From Inonotus obliquus (Eukaryota > Basidiomycota > Agaricomycetes > Hymenochaetales > Hymenochaetaceae): DNA of 20,945 bases. How positions within the stretch are numbered: position 1 is the first letter of the stretch; the number at the start of each line of letters is the position of its first letter. Position numbers and translations under genes: made by a program. The DNA lies in contig JAJHTX010000023.1 of NCBI GenBank assembly GCA_032164295.1, forward strand, positions 1 through 20,945. Reading direction: 5' to 3'. Under the pieces are notes generated by a model that was not told where the DNA came from, did no database searches, and worked only from the letters and a program-made list of their open reading frames with translations. Positions 1-8,885 of this stretch are shown one piece after another.

Positions 1-2
1 TA

Positions 3-1046
3 TTTGTTTTGGATAAGGAAGGGAAACCTACTGATACTAGAACAAATGTACTTTCTATATTAATTCCTGAGGATAAGACAGAAGTAAAAATTGGTACATT
101 CGACTTCGAAACATACTTCGATCTTGATGGTTCTATTAATCTTCTTTCAGCTTCAATGTTTGATTCTTTAAAATCTAAATCATTTTATTTAAGTGATTTC
201 TTGAATAAAGAGGATCTTTTAAGTAACTTTTTTGATGAAATGTTAACAGAAGAAAACAATGGATCTTATTGGTACGCACATAATAGTGCACAATTTGATC
301 TAATTTTCATAGTTAAATTTTTATTAAATAAAAAAGGAATAGAATTGAAACCTATTTATAAAGACGGTAAATTTTTAAGTATTAAAATTAAATATAATTT
401 TAATGGAAATAATTATAATTTAACCTTATTAGACTCTTTTTTATTATTATTATCAAGCTTGGATGATTTGTCGAAAAAATTTGGCTTAGAGAACTCCAAA
501 GGTATTTACCCTTATTATTTTCCTAATTTAAATAATTTAGATTATACAGGTAAAGTACCTGAATACAGATATTTTGATAGTAAAAAAGTTTATTTAAATG
601 AATATAATCAATATAAATCAAAATTTAATAATAATTGGTATCTGAAAAATGAAACTAATAATTATTGTTTAAAATATTGTGTCATATTACATCAAATCCT
701 AATAAATTTTAGAGATTTTATATTTGAAAACTTTAGAGTTGATTTAATTAAATCACCTACCTTATCCTCTTTATCTATGAGAGTTTTCAGAACCAATTCT
801 TTAGATGATCAAATCACTCCAAAGATCCCTGGTGATATTTATAATGTTTTAGTGAATTCTTATTTTGGGGGTCACGTAGATTTATACATTCCTGAAAGTA
901 ACACTAATTTAATGTTAATGAAATCAAAAACAAAATTAAAAATAATGAAACTGATGATTTAACTAAAGTTAATAGTTACGACATCAATGTTTTATATCCT
1001 TCTGTAATGAGAGATAATTTACTTCCTACGGAGTTGATTGGATTTT
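3..1046 (+). pseudogene. dpo: Plasmid-type family B DNA polymerase fragment (copy A1), 5' end outside window
   Basis: This is the exonuclease part of a protein-primed family B DNA polymerase of the linear mitochondrial plasmid type. The frame is open at the window edge, so the real start lies upstream. Numbering from the TTG at 9, Exo I is FDFETY (about 31-36), Exo II is HNSAQFD (91-97), and a YFGGHVD box lies before the palm. Exo III reads YCLKYC where copy A2 (5019-6710) has YCLNDC, so the catalytic Asp has become Tyr. Near 909-913 one base is missing relative to A2. The frame then stops at 960-962, while the palm start (YDINVLYPSVM) continues in another frame to about 1046. There it is cut off and abuts a different polymerase on the opposite strand. 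One substitution, one frameshift and one truncation make it a pseudogene. Confidence 0.85.
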
Positions 1047-2643
1047 TGTTAACTTTAATTACAAAAGGATACAATGATTTAACTTCATATCCGTATACTT
1101 TAGTTCCTATTGGATTAGTTGGTATAAACATATCAACATGTCCACCGAAAAAAGCTTTGTGAATATCGTCAAACATTTTACCACCAATTTTAGCAATTTT
1201 AATACCTTTAGGTATAAAATTAGTTCTATAAGTTTTCAAAGCAACACTAGGTAAAGTTGGTGTAGATGATACATTAATATTAAATTTGTTAAAGATATTA
1301 TAGGCGAAATTACTTACAACTTCAAACAATGCTTTACAATCAAGTTCACAATATTTAATTGCTTCATCTTTCAATGACCAATTATTATTGAATCTAGCTT
1401 TATAATCATTATATTCAGTTAAAGAAATCCCACTAAATAAATCAATAGAGGGTACATCACCTATAAAATTAAGATTATCTTTCTTAACAAATTTATGAGG
1501 AAATATATCTTTAGAGTAATTAACATTAAAGGTTTTACTTAACTTAGCTAATGAACTAGGTAATAATAATAATGAATCTTTAAAACTAATTTTATATTTA
1601 GTAGTTTCACCAAATTCAACATCTAAATTAATAAATTTACCATCTTTAAGGATTGGTTTAACTGATACATTGTAATAATTAATGATATAACTATATAAAA
1701 ATATCATATCAAATTCAGATGAATTATGTATATAAATACTTTTACCAGAATATTTTTTAGAAAAAATTGTCTTAAGTACATCATTAATTAAAGAATGTAT
1801 ATCGTCATAATTTGTTAAATAGAATGAAATGGCATCTTTACCATCAAAAATTGAAATACAATAAATATTCATTTTATTATCTTCATTAACATAAGTTTCA
1901 ACATCTAATGTCATTATATTAAAAATAAATGAAGTTGAAGGTTTAACTCTACTAATAAATTGATCACTAATTAATTTATCAAAAATAAAATATAGTTTAT
2001 TATCTTTGATATAATAAGTCTTATTACCTGAAAATCTAATAAATTCATTACTATTAATAATTTTATCAATGAATGTTGTTATTTTTATATTACTTTCAGA
2101 TGAATAGACATTAACTTGAGTATCAAATTTAGATAGATTAACTATTTCAATATATCTATTTAAATTTAACTTTAAATCACTATAAAGATTATTAACTTTT
2201 GTTATACCATCGCTCAACATTACCATATTTGATCCCCATGTTGTATAATTTGTATTTAAGGGTAAACCAAGAGGTGACTCTTCTTTAAAATTAACAACAT
2301 TGTTACCTCTATTTTTTATGATTTTAAATTTATTAGAAACTAATGAATAATTATTATAACTAATCTTTGTATAATTAAATATTATACTCAAAGCTAAATT
2401 TGGATTATATTGATTATTATCTAACATACTCCATTTATTCTGAATATAATCTAAATAATCAGTTAGATCTTTTGGATTACTTAAATCAATTGGAAATCTT
2501 TCTCCAATTGTATAATAAATATTACCTACTTCTCTAACTTGACATATTACAGAAATATAATCATCAAAATTAGTTTTATTTTTAGTTATAAATCTTTCAA
2601 AATATGGTTTTAGATCAGTTAAGAAAGTATTTTCTGCTATAGG
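1047..2643 (-). pseudogene. dpo: Second plasmid-type family B DNA polymerase (lineage B), C-terminally truncated
   Basis: This polymerase is clearly divergent from copies A1 and A2. From the ATG at 2427, Exo I is LDVETY (174-179), Exo II is HNSSEFD (234-240), Exo III is YCELDC (359-364), FFGGHVD is at 426-432, and palm motif A is YEVKSLYP (447-454). Motif A normally has Asp in the second position; here it is Glu, at the metal-binding residue. The open frame extends 72 codons upstream of that ATG, to a TAA at 2644-2646, without another ATG, and the extra sequence (with YYTIGERFPIDL) looks coding. The true N-terminus is therefore probably lost. Soon after motif A the homology ends near 1047-1052. 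The last 25 or so codons of the open frame (to 976) are simply antisense of copy A1. Motifs B and C are absent, so it cannot be an active polymerase. Confidence 0.85.
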
Positions 2644-2794
2644 TTATTCGACATTAGTAAAAACATCTTTAGATATCGCTTTTGTGGAATATAATCTTTT
2701 TCCTAAAGTTAATAATTTATTTATAGAGGGGTTAATTTTATCTAATTTATTAGAAAATTTTAAATATTATAAACAACACTCCTGAACAAATTAA
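2642..2794 (+). other. Orphan reading-frame fragment beside the dpo breakpoint
   Basis: A plus-strand open stretch reads GYSTLVKTSLDIAFVEYN and onward for about 47 codons to a TGA at 2783-2785, or to a TAA at 2792-2794 if TGA is Trp. It begins where the lineage B polymerase frame on the other strand is interrupted. The frame is also open further upstream, overlapping that gene in antisense, so its left limit is unclear. It has no obvious start codon and I do not recognise the product. It may be a relic of another plasmid gene placed here by the same rearrangement. Confidence 0.25.
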
Positions 2795-2887
2795 GTCAAC
2801 AGTGGTTCTAATAGCATATAAAACACTCCGGACTATTCTTAAATGTAGACATTAAGGTTTTTAAACTAACAATTCTGGACTATTTAT
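2774..2887 (-). repeat. Three inverted copies of the TTCAGGAGTGTTT-type repeat
   Basis: Imperfect copies lie at about 2774-2790 (CAACACTCCTGAACAAA), 2821-2837 (AAACACTCCGGACTATT) and 2870-2887 (CAATTCTGGACTATTTA). They are minus-oriented relatives of plus-oriented copies at about 3814-3830, 3949-3963, 13263-13275, 13309-13323 and 13352-13371. The function is unknown; it could be a dispersed mitochondrial repeat. Confidence 0.45.
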
Positions 2888-3069
2888 AACATTTTTTTAT
2901 ATTTTTTGTTTTTCTTTTCTCTTTAATAAAAATTTTAGTTTTTTTTTGTTATTAATATTTCAATACAAAAAACTAAGATTGTTTTTTTTGATAGAAGTAA
3001 ACTATAAATAAAAAGGGTTGTATCTCGCTTATAAAATTCATTATTAAAAAAGAATTGAAATTTAAAAGA

Positions 3070-3142
3070 GGTAGAATTAGTTTAATTGGTAAAATGACGT
3101 CTTGTGGCGACGATGTACAGAGTTCGAGTCTCTGATTTTACC
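3070..3142 (+). tRNA. trnH: tRNA-His (GTG)
   Basis: A full cloverleaf can be drawn. The acceptor is GTAGAAT pairing with ATTTTAC, with the extra 5' G at 3070 opposite C73 that is the hallmark of tRNA-His. The D-arm is GTTT/AAAT with GG in the loop. The anticodon stem is ACGTC/GACGA, with a mismatch at its outer pair and loop TTGTGGC (anticodon GTG). The T-arm is CAGAG TTCGAGT CTCTG. It probably supplies His tRNA to the mitochondrial ribosome. Confidence 0.9.
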
Positions 3143-3359
3143 CTACTTGGAAAAATGTAAGTTTAGTTTTCTTATTTATATTTTTTTTTTTGTTTTAGTT
3201 TAAAATTTACTAACTAAAATTAAAACTTAAAAACAACAACAACAAAAATTTGTTGTTATTTTGTTTTACCTTAAAGCAATGAATTTTGTGATAAAATTTT
3301 ATTGCCTAATCTTAACTATTTACAAATATTGTGTATTATTATTTTTTAAACTAAAGATA

Positions 3360-3434
3360 GGGTTAAGTGTACAGATGGTTCTGTAGTAGACCTGCAAAGT
3401 CTAAAAAGTTAAGGTTCAATTCCTTCTTAACTCT
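3360..3434 (+). tRNA. trnC: tRNA-Cys (GCA)
   Basis: The acceptor GGGTTAA pairs with TTAACTC. The D-stem is TACAG/CTGTA. The anticodon stem TAGAC/GTCTA is perfect, with loop CTGCAAA (anticodon GCA). The T-arm has loop TTCAATT with one mismatch in its stem. It lies about 220 nt after tRNA-His on the same strand. Confidence 0.87.
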
Positions 3435-3591
3435 TAAATTAAATTTAGAAATTAAAAATTTTAAAGTTAGTGATTAAAATTTTTATTAGTTTCTAACCAA
3501 ACCTTCAAATTAAAAAATTTTTTTTTAAAAGGGTTAATTATAAAGATTTCATTTAAACTTAGGAGATACTAAATTTAAATCTTTAACAAGA

Positions 3592-3664
3592 GGAAGCAGA
3601 ACTTGATTGGCTGAGTGTCTCACTTTTAATGAGCAAGGTTCCGGTTCGAGTCCGGATGCTTTCA
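3592..3664 (+). tRNA. trnK: tRNA-Lys (TTT)
   Basis: The acceptor GGAAGCA pairs with TGCTTTC and the discriminator base is A. The anticodon loop is CTTTTAA, giving anticodon TTT, and the anticodon stem has one outer mismatch. The T-arm TCCGG TTCGAGT CCGGA is perfect. It is much better paired than the Lys-like copies on the minus strand at 4.3 and 13.5 kb, so I take this as the standard tRNA-Lys. Confidence 0.88.
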
Positions 3665-3741
3665 AAAAACAAAACACAAAACAGAAAATAGCCAAGCCTT
3701 TAAATTTAAACTAATTTTGTTTTAATTAAAACTTCGGTTTT

Positions 3742-3755
3742 TAGTAGTATATAAG
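3742..3755 (+). promoter_or_regulatory. TAGTAGTATATAAG motif, copy 1
   Basis: This is the first of five nearly identical plus-strand 14-mers in gene-free DNA. The core TATATAAG resembles the yeast mitochondrial promoter core ATATAAGTA. A promoter role is inferred only. Confidence 0.4.
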
Positions 3756-3896
3756 AAAGTTGAATTACCACCTCTCCAAAAATTTCTAGTTATAGTTTAA
3801 AAAGTGAACAAAATTGTTCAGGATTGTTTAATATAAAGAATTTCTTAAGCTTAATTTATTTCTCAAATTAATAATTAATTTATTTAAATTTTGTCT

Positions 3897-3910
3897 TAGT
3901 AGTATATAAT
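3897..3910 (+). promoter_or_regulatory. TAGTAGTATATAAT motif, copy 2
   Basis: Same motif as copy 1, with T instead of G at the last position. It is followed 40 nt later by a TTCAGGATTGTTT repeat. Confidence 0.35.
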
Positions 3911-3992
3911 TCTTGCTATTAATTAAATAAAAACAAAAAAGTCTAAATAGTTCAGGATTGTTTCCTAATAACATTCGAAGTCTAAAACTCTC

Positions 3993-4009
3993 CCGCGGCT
4001 TTTCCGCGG
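3993..4009. repeat. CCGCGG hairpin (GC cluster)
   Basis: CCGCGG, a 5-nt loop CTTTT and a second CCGCGG form a 6-bp all-GC hairpin within DNA that is otherwise almost all A and T. It resembles the small GC clusters known from some fungal mitochondrial genomes. Confidence 0.55.
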
Positions 4010-4114
4010 TTAGTCTTAAAAAATTTATAACTTGTTTCTTGAAAAACTCTGTTATTTCTATTTATTTTTAAAAACTTCTCTCTTTTTAATAAAAATTGTT
4101 TATTCTTTACTTTG

Positions 4115-4137
4115 GAAAGGGTTATTTATACCCTTTC
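4115..4137. repeat. 8-bp hairpin
   Basis: GAAAGGGT and ACCCTTTC are perfectly complementary around a 7-nt loop TATTTAT. It could be an RNA processing or termination element; the sequence alone does not decide. Confidence 0.45.
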
Positions 4138-4188
4138 AATTTAAAACTGTAGGGTATAAGTATACGAATTAACAAAAACAAAATAAAG

Positions 4189-4202
4189 TAGTAGTATATA
4201 AG
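4189..4202 (+). promoter_or_regulatory. TAGTAGTATATAAG motif, copy 3
   Basis: It lies 76 nt before the 3' end of a minus-strand Lys-like tRNA. The 13.45 kb copy has the same arrangement, which points to duplication of the whole block. Confidence 0.4.
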
Positions 4203-4278
4203 ATTTTCTAATTATCTAAGATAAAAACTATTCTTTTTATAGTTTTACTTCTTTTTAATAATAAAAAGAGTTAGTGTA

Positions 4279-4350
4279 AAGCAATAATTGGAATTGAACC
4301 AATATTTTTCAATTAAAAAACGAACACTCTACCAATTGAGTTATACTGCT
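4279..4350 (-). tRNA. tRNA-Lys-like (TTT), copy 1
   Basis: The acceptor AGCAGTA pairs with TATTGCT (one GU pair). The D-arm is ACTC AATTGGTA GAGT and the T-arm is ATTGG TTCAATT CCAAT. The anticodon stem TTCGT/TTGAA has a T-T mismatch next to the loop TTTTTAA, giving anticodon TTT. It is folded well enough to be functional, but it belongs to a family of six related minus-strand tRNA-like sequences, several of them broken. It is a near duplicate of 13509-13580, including the flank GTGGTTAAAAATATTAAA. Confidence 0.65.
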
Positions 4351-4369
4351 TGTGGTTAAAAATATTAAA

Positions 4370-4441
4370 GATAAGCAATTGGAATCGAACCAATATAATT
4401 TAGTTAAGAATCTAATACTCTACCAATTGAGTTATACTTAT
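4370..4441 (-). tRNA. tRNA-like sequence, possible Lys (CTT)
   Basis: The acceptor ATAAGTA pairs with TGCTTAT. The D-arm (ACTC/GAGT) and T-arm (ATTGG TTCGATT CCAAT) are good. The anticodon stem is weak: in the register that places T33, A37 and A38 normally, the loop is TTCTTAA (anticodon CTT), but the stem TTAGA/CTAAA has two mismatches. A four-pair stem with an 8-nt loop is an alternative. It may be a decaying copy of the Lys-like family. Confidence 0.5.
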
Positions 4442-4474
4442 TTTGGGTGAAAGTTTCTAATATAAAATACTACA

Positions 4475-4864
4475 CTAACGTGTTATTTGAGGCAATTCTA
4501 TATTGCTTTCAATCATTCCCACATCAGGTGAGTAGATAAATTTGAAACAATAGAATCCAACAAAAATAGCACCAAATATACCCAAGGAAACTCCAACAAT
4601 TAATTTAACTGTTGAGCTACTTGGTTCATTGTTGAATATAGCTGTAGAATTATCGTTAGTAACATTAAATTCTGTTGTAATATTTTTAATATCTCTAATT
4701 GAATTTTTAATAGAGACTTGATTATTAATAACAATGTTATTATTATTATTTAAGTTAACTAAATGATCTGAATTAAGATTATTTAATAAATCATAAATAA
4801 ATACAGCTAATAAAGCTGTAGCAATTAAAATAAAAATTGCAAATAAGATTTGTCTGATTTTCAT
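4475..4864 (-). CDS. Hypothetical two-segment membrane protein, 129 aa
   Basis: I do not recognise this protein. Residues about 5-26 form a strongly hydrophobic N-terminal segment (ILFAIFILIATALLAVFIY), and residues about 87-110 form a second one (LIVGVSLGIFGAIFVGFYC). The loop between them is Asn-rich and hydrophilic. It starts at an ATG and lies 155 nt downstream of the A2 polymerase on the same strand, followed by the two minus-strand tRNA-like genes, so all could share one transcript. Small membrane proteins of this layout also occur at 17662-17904 and 10051-10293. It may belong to the inserted plasmid-like material rather than to the core mitochondrial set. Confidence 0.6.
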   Translation of the reverse strand: MKIRQILFAIFILIATALLAVFIYDLLNNLNSDHLVNLNNNNNIVINNQVSIKNSIRDIKNITTEFNVTNDNSTAIFNNEPSSSTVKLIVGVSLGIFGAIFVGFYCFKFIYSPDVGMIESNIELPQITR

Positions 4865-5018
4865 TAAATTTAATTAACTTAAGAACCATTGGGGTATTAA
4901 ATAAGATTTATAAAAATTTAAGACAATTATGCATTGTCTATTCCTATAATAAATAGGATATTCTCTGTTCAATTTAAATTGAAAAGGTAAAAATTAAAAG
5001 GGTTAAAAGTTTTAAGAT

Positions 5019-6710
5019 TTATTTATTATCCTTATTCACTGATATATTTTTAGTTTGTGAAAATTTATTTTCTTCAAAGATACAAATACGTTTATTATTA
5101 TTTGTTTTAAGGTCATAAGGACTTATTTTAACACTAATTAAAGCTTTATTCATATTTTTAAACCATTTTTCATGATTTAAGATATTATGACTAGATTCAA
5201 CTAATAAAGATTCAAGATTTTCTAAAGAAACTTTATCTTTAAAACCTTTTACTTTAGTTTTTTCTACTCCTTCAGTATTTAGTGTTCCATAAACTTTAGG
5301 ACCTAAACCAATGAATTTGTAATAAGAATCTTCCAATTTAAATTTTCCTAGCTCTGTTGAACTAACTAAATCATCTGGAAGTTTACCAATAGTATAAGCA
5401 GAGTCAGTATCAGTACACAGAAGAATTAACTCGTCTCTATTCTTAACTGAGCTCATTTTAATTCTAGCAAAAGCAGTTACAGCAGAAGCTACAGCTACAT
5501 TTGAAAAAATTCTATTGGCTTTATCTTTATTGCCAACTAAAATAAATTCCCCAAAGTCACTCCAATCCTCATAAGATGAAGAATTAAAATTTTTTCTATT
5601 GACGAATTTATATGACAATAGATTAGGATTAATACCGAATCTACCGTAAAGACTGTTCATCAATAATTTAATAATGTAATTCATTGGATGAGTTTTAGGA
5701 TATTTTAAGCGTATATTATAAAGGTCGGTAACAAATTTACTGAATAAATCATCAGTATCAAAAATAAAACCTTCTAAGACTTCAAATTTATATCCAAATT
5801 TCATTGCATTTTCAATTTCAACTGACGTATACCATCCAATCCAATTACCAGTAGGATAAATTGATTTACCCTCTTGATGTATTGGTAAAATAGGATGTTT
5901 AATATCAATCGGAACATTAACTTTAACTTTATAAATACCAAATTTAACTTGATATTCAACCATTAAAGTAATATCACCTTTTAAATGTCCGATCAAATCA
6001 GTAGGGTATAAATTATCTTTCATTACAGAAGGATATAGTGAGTTAATATCATAAGAATTAACAAGCTCTAAATCAGCTGTATTTTGAGATTTTATTTTAT
6101 CTTTGATTTCATTAACAGTAAATTTACTGTTACTTTCAGGTACATATAAATCTACGTGACCTCCAAAATATGATTTCACTAAAACATTGTATATATCAGC
6201 AGGAATTATAGGAATAATTTTATCTTGTAAATAATTAGTTCTGAAAACTCTCATACTTAAAGAAGCCGCAGTAGGACATTTAATTATATCTACTCTAAAA
6301 TATTTTAACATCAAGTCTCTAAAAATTATTATTATTTTATATAATAAAATACAATCATTTAAACAATAACTATTAGTTTCATTTTTCAATGACCAATTAT
6401 TATTAAATTTAGATTTATAATTATTATATTCATTTAAATAAACTTTTTTAGTATCAAAATATTCGTAAGCTGGTACTTCCCCGATGTAATCCAAATTAGT
6501 TTCTTTTGGAAAGTAATAAGGGTAAATACCTTTATGAGAGTCTAAACTAAATTTATTTGATAAATTGTCTAAACCAGATAACAATACTAACATAGAATCT
6601 AATAAAGTTAATTTATAATTTTCTCCTTTTAAATTATATATTATTTTTATACTTATGAATTTACCGTCTTTATAGATAGGTGTTACTGTAACACCCTCTC
6701 TTTGAATCAA
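5019..6710 (-). pseudogene. dpo: Family B DNA polymerase (copy A2), palm intact, front of exonuclease missing
   Basis: This is a protein-primed family B DNA polymerase of the linear mitochondrial plasmid type. Numbering from the TTG at 6710, Exo III is YCLNDC (115-120), YFGGHVD is at 181-187, motif A is YDINSLYPSVM (220-230), motif B is KLLMNSLYGRFG (348-359), motif C is CTDTDS (432-437), and LGKFKLE and KVYG follow at 454-460 and 472-475. All palm residues expected for polymerisation are present. Exo I and Exo II are missing: homology to copy A1 begins abruptly at IVKHL/IVKFL, just after the place where Exo II should be. The frame is open to 6740 without an ATG and overlaps the 118-codon frame at 6715-7071 by 26 nt in another frame. 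This looks like an internal deletion. A shortened, exonuclease-less enzyme is possible but less likely. Confidence 0.85.
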
Positions 6711-6714
6711 ATGT

Positions 6715-7071
6715 TTAACAATGGTTCTTATTGCTAATTTTTAATGAATTTAAATAATCTTTATAATCATCTAAATTAGCTTTATTAAACTTATAACAAA
6801 TAGTGAAAGTTTTAACACGTAAAATTTTACTAGTAATAGTTAAAAAAGTGCATGCTTTTTTAGCAAACATCTCTCTTTCATTGTTATTAGTAACATTAAG
6901 TACAGAAGAAAAAATAGAATATTCATGATTGTCTTTATTAATAATAGAAACTTCAATTTTAATAAATTTATCAAAAATACCTTCTTCTTTTTTCATAAGT
7001 TTCAATAGGTAACTTTTAACGTTTCTTTCGTTATAATTTTTAATTAAATACCTTTTGGTAAATTTTTCCAT
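6715..7071 (-). CDS. 118-aa ORF, probable detached N-terminal region of copy A2 polymerase
   Basis: It begins at an ATG and encodes a basic, Lys/Asn-rich protein starting MEKFTKRYLIKNYNERN. I recognise no motif. Its end overlaps the open frame of the A2 polymerase by 26 nt in a different frame, and the polymerase lacks everything before Exo III. It is therefore most simply the N-terminal part of that gene left after an internal deletion. Supporting this, its middle (FIKIEVSII through ANLDDYKDY) matches the pattern of the N-terminal ORF at 20344 (FIKLSISLN through SESYFNY) in length and hydrophobic spacing. In plasmid polymerases the N-terminal region is thought to supply the terminal protein; that role here is only a possibility. 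Confidence 0.5.
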   Translation of the reverse strand: MEKFTKRYLIKNYNERNVKSYLLKLMKKEEGIFDKFIKIEVSIINKDNHEYSIFSSVLNVTNNNEREMFAKKACTFLTITSKILRVKTFTICYKFNKANLDDYKDYLNSLKISNKNHC

Positions 7072-7150
7072 TTTTGTTATAATAATTTATTTTATTTTTT
7101 TTTCTGTTGTTTTAATTTAAAATATTAATTGGAATACAATTGAAATTAAA

Positions 7151-7167
7151 CAGAAAAAATTTGATAG
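7151..7167 (-). promoter_or_regulatory. Weak copy of the CTAATCTTTTTCTGG upstream element
   Basis: Reading the minus strand it is CTATCAAATTTTTTCTG, ending 79 nt before the ATG at 7071. It is a looser match than the copies at 14555, 15111, 17608 and 17953. Confidence 0.2.
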
Positions 7168-7192
7168 TTTGTTATATTGAAAAAAACAAAAC

Positions 7193-7424
7193 TAAAAGGA
7201 GTAGTAAATCTAAAAACTAGATTTTTAAAATTTAGTTTTTATTTGTAAATATATACAATTATATGTGCAAATTAAAAAGATCTTAGCAAAATATTTTTAT
7301 TTTCCTCCAAAAGAAAACTTTAATTAGTTTACATTTTGTATTTGAAGAAGATAATTATATAAACAAAAGGCTTTATCCTTAAGTGGTGTTCACAAAATTT
7401 ATATATTTATATAAAACGTAAAAT
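7193..7424 (+). promoter_or_regulatory. nad4 leader region, duplicated at 9473
   Basis: This spacer precedes nad4. Three blocks recur in the same order before the decayed copy at 9.65 kb: AAAAGGAGTAGTAAATCTAAA, CAAATTAAAAAGATCTTA (imperfect), and a block like AAGTGGTGTTCA close to the start codon. Conservation of spaced blocks suggests leader or processing signals, although shared ancestry alone would also explain it. Confidence 0.45.
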
Positions 7425-8885
7425 ATGCTAAGTTTATTATTATTAATACCTATTATAGGTTCAATTGCGTTACTTCTTGTAACAGATGATCCCTCTGGAG
7501 AGAAATCTAAAAAAATAGCTTTAGGAACTTCTTTACTAAATTTAGTTTTATCTATTTATTTATGGATTCAGTTTGACTCTAGTACTAGTCAATATCAATT
7601 TGTATATAGTTTCAAAGAATTAAGTTATTGTCATTTAAACATAGGGGTAGATGGATTGTCTATTTATTTTGTACTATTAACAACATTTTTAACACCTATA
7701 GCTTTACTGTCTAATTATAATACTGTAAATAATAATTTAAAATATTTTTTAATCTCATTTCTAGTATTAGAAACATTGCAAATAGCATTATTTGTAGTAT
7801 TAGATTTATTATTATTTTATGTATTTTTCGAATCAATATTACCTATTTTATTTATAGTTATTATTTTATATGGTTCAGGTGCAAATAAAGAAAGATCTGC
7901 CTTTTTATTCTTTTTATATACTTTAGCAGGTTCTTTATTTATGTTATTAGCTATATTAGAAATTAGTAACTATGTTGGTTCAACTGATTTTCAATTAATT
8001 TCTTTATCTGAAATTAACTTAGATAGTCAAAAATATTTATGGTTAGCTTTTTTCTTAGCTTTTGCTATAAAAACACCTCTGTGGCCTATGACTGGATGGT
8101 TATATAGAGCTCATGCTGATTCACCTTTAGCAGGTTCAATTTTATTAGCTGGAACAATCTTAAAAATGGCTACTTATGGTTATTTACGAGTTCTAATTAA
8201 TTTTTTACCTGATGCTACACACTATTTTAGTCCTTTAGTTCAAACTATAGCTTTAATTACTATTGTATATGCTAGTTTAGCTACTATTGTTCAACAAGAT
8301 ACAAAACAATTAATTGCTTATTCTAGTATATGTCATATGGGTGTAGTCGTTTTAGGTTTATTTTCTAATACTGTACAAGGGATTGAAGGAGCTATTTTAT
8401 TATCGATAGCTCACGGTTTTGTTTCACCTGCTTTATTTATTTGTGTTGGTGGTGTTATATATGATAGAACTGGTGTTAGATTAATACCGTATATTAGAGG
8501 TTTAGTTTTATATATGCCTGTTTTTACTATTTTATTCTTTATATTTACACTATGTAATACAGGTGTTCCTTTATCACTTAACTGGATTGGAGAACAACTA
8601 TCTTTAATAGGTACTTGGGAAAGAAATCCTTTAGCATCTGTCATTGGTGCAACAGGAATCCTTTTCAGTGCCATATATAGTATTTGGCTATATAATAGAC
8701 TATCTTATGGTTCATATAGTCCTTATTTAAAACCACTGAAAGATATTTCAAGAAGAGAATTCATCTTATTACTATCTTTATTAATACCTACTGTTGTATT
8801 TGGTATTTTTCCTAATGTAATATTAGAAACATTACATGCTTCTGTTACAACCTTGTTATATAATCTTCCTTCAACCCTTCTCTAA
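7425..8885 (+). CDS. nad4: NADH dehydrogenase subunit 4, 486 aa
   Basis: This is a core membrane subunit of respiratory complex I in the inner mitochondrial membrane, part of the proton-pumping antiporter-like arm. The protein is hydrophobic throughout with many membrane segments. Family hallmarks seen are the Glu in FFESILPILF (about residue 138), the Lys in FAIKTPLWPMTGWL (about 217), AHADSPLAGSILLAGTILKM just after it, and SSICHMG (about 300). The length is normal for a fungal Nad4. The gene starts at an ATG, ends at TAA and has no intron. The 5' end with its leader has a decayed second copy at 9473-9720. It is the only standard mitochondrial protein gene in the window and anchors the identification of the molecule. 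Confidence 0.97.
   Translation: MLSLLLLIPIIGSIALLLVTDDPSGEKSKKIALGTSLLNLVLSIYLWIQFDSSTSQYQFVYSFKELSYCHLNIGVDGLSIYFVLLTTFLTPIALLSNYNTVNNNLKYFLISFLVLETLQIALFVVLDLLLFYVFFESILPILFIVIILYGSGANKERSAFLFFLYTLAGSLFMLLAILEISNYVGSTDFQLISLSEINLDSQKYLWLAFFLAFAIKTPLWPMTGWLYRAHADSPLAGSILLAGTILKMATYGYLRVLINFLPDATHYFSPLVQTIALITIVYASLATIVQQDTKQLIAYSSICHMGVVVLGLFSNTVQGIEGAILLSIAHGFVSPALFICVGGVIYDRTGVRLIPYIRGLVLYMPVFTILFFIFTLCNTGVPLSLNWIGEQLSLIGTWERNPLASVIGATGILFSAIYSIWLYNRLSYGSYSPYLKPLKDISRREFILLLSLLIPTVVFGIFPNVILETLHASVTTLLYNLPSTLL

Larger units (their letters stand above)
3665..4278. other. Gene-free spacer with repeats and hairpins
   Basis: No convincing gene is present. The spacer holds three TAGTAGTATATAA(G/T) motifs (3742, 3897, 4189), two plus-oriented TTCAGGATTGTTT repeats (about 3814-3830 and 3949-3963), a CCGCGG hairpin (3993-4009) and an 8-bp hairpin (4115-4137). 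Its last part resembles 13443-13508. Confidence 0.6.

Noticed and set aside
1..2794. Terminal inverted repeats of a linear plasmid around the A1/B polymerase pair
   Set aside because: The tail-to-tail arrangement suggested this, but I found no long inverted repeat at the ends visible here.
8411..8674. 87-codon minus-strand ORF
   Set aside because: It lies wholly inside nad4 on the opposite strand and the nad4 frame is clearly conserved; an antisense shadow.
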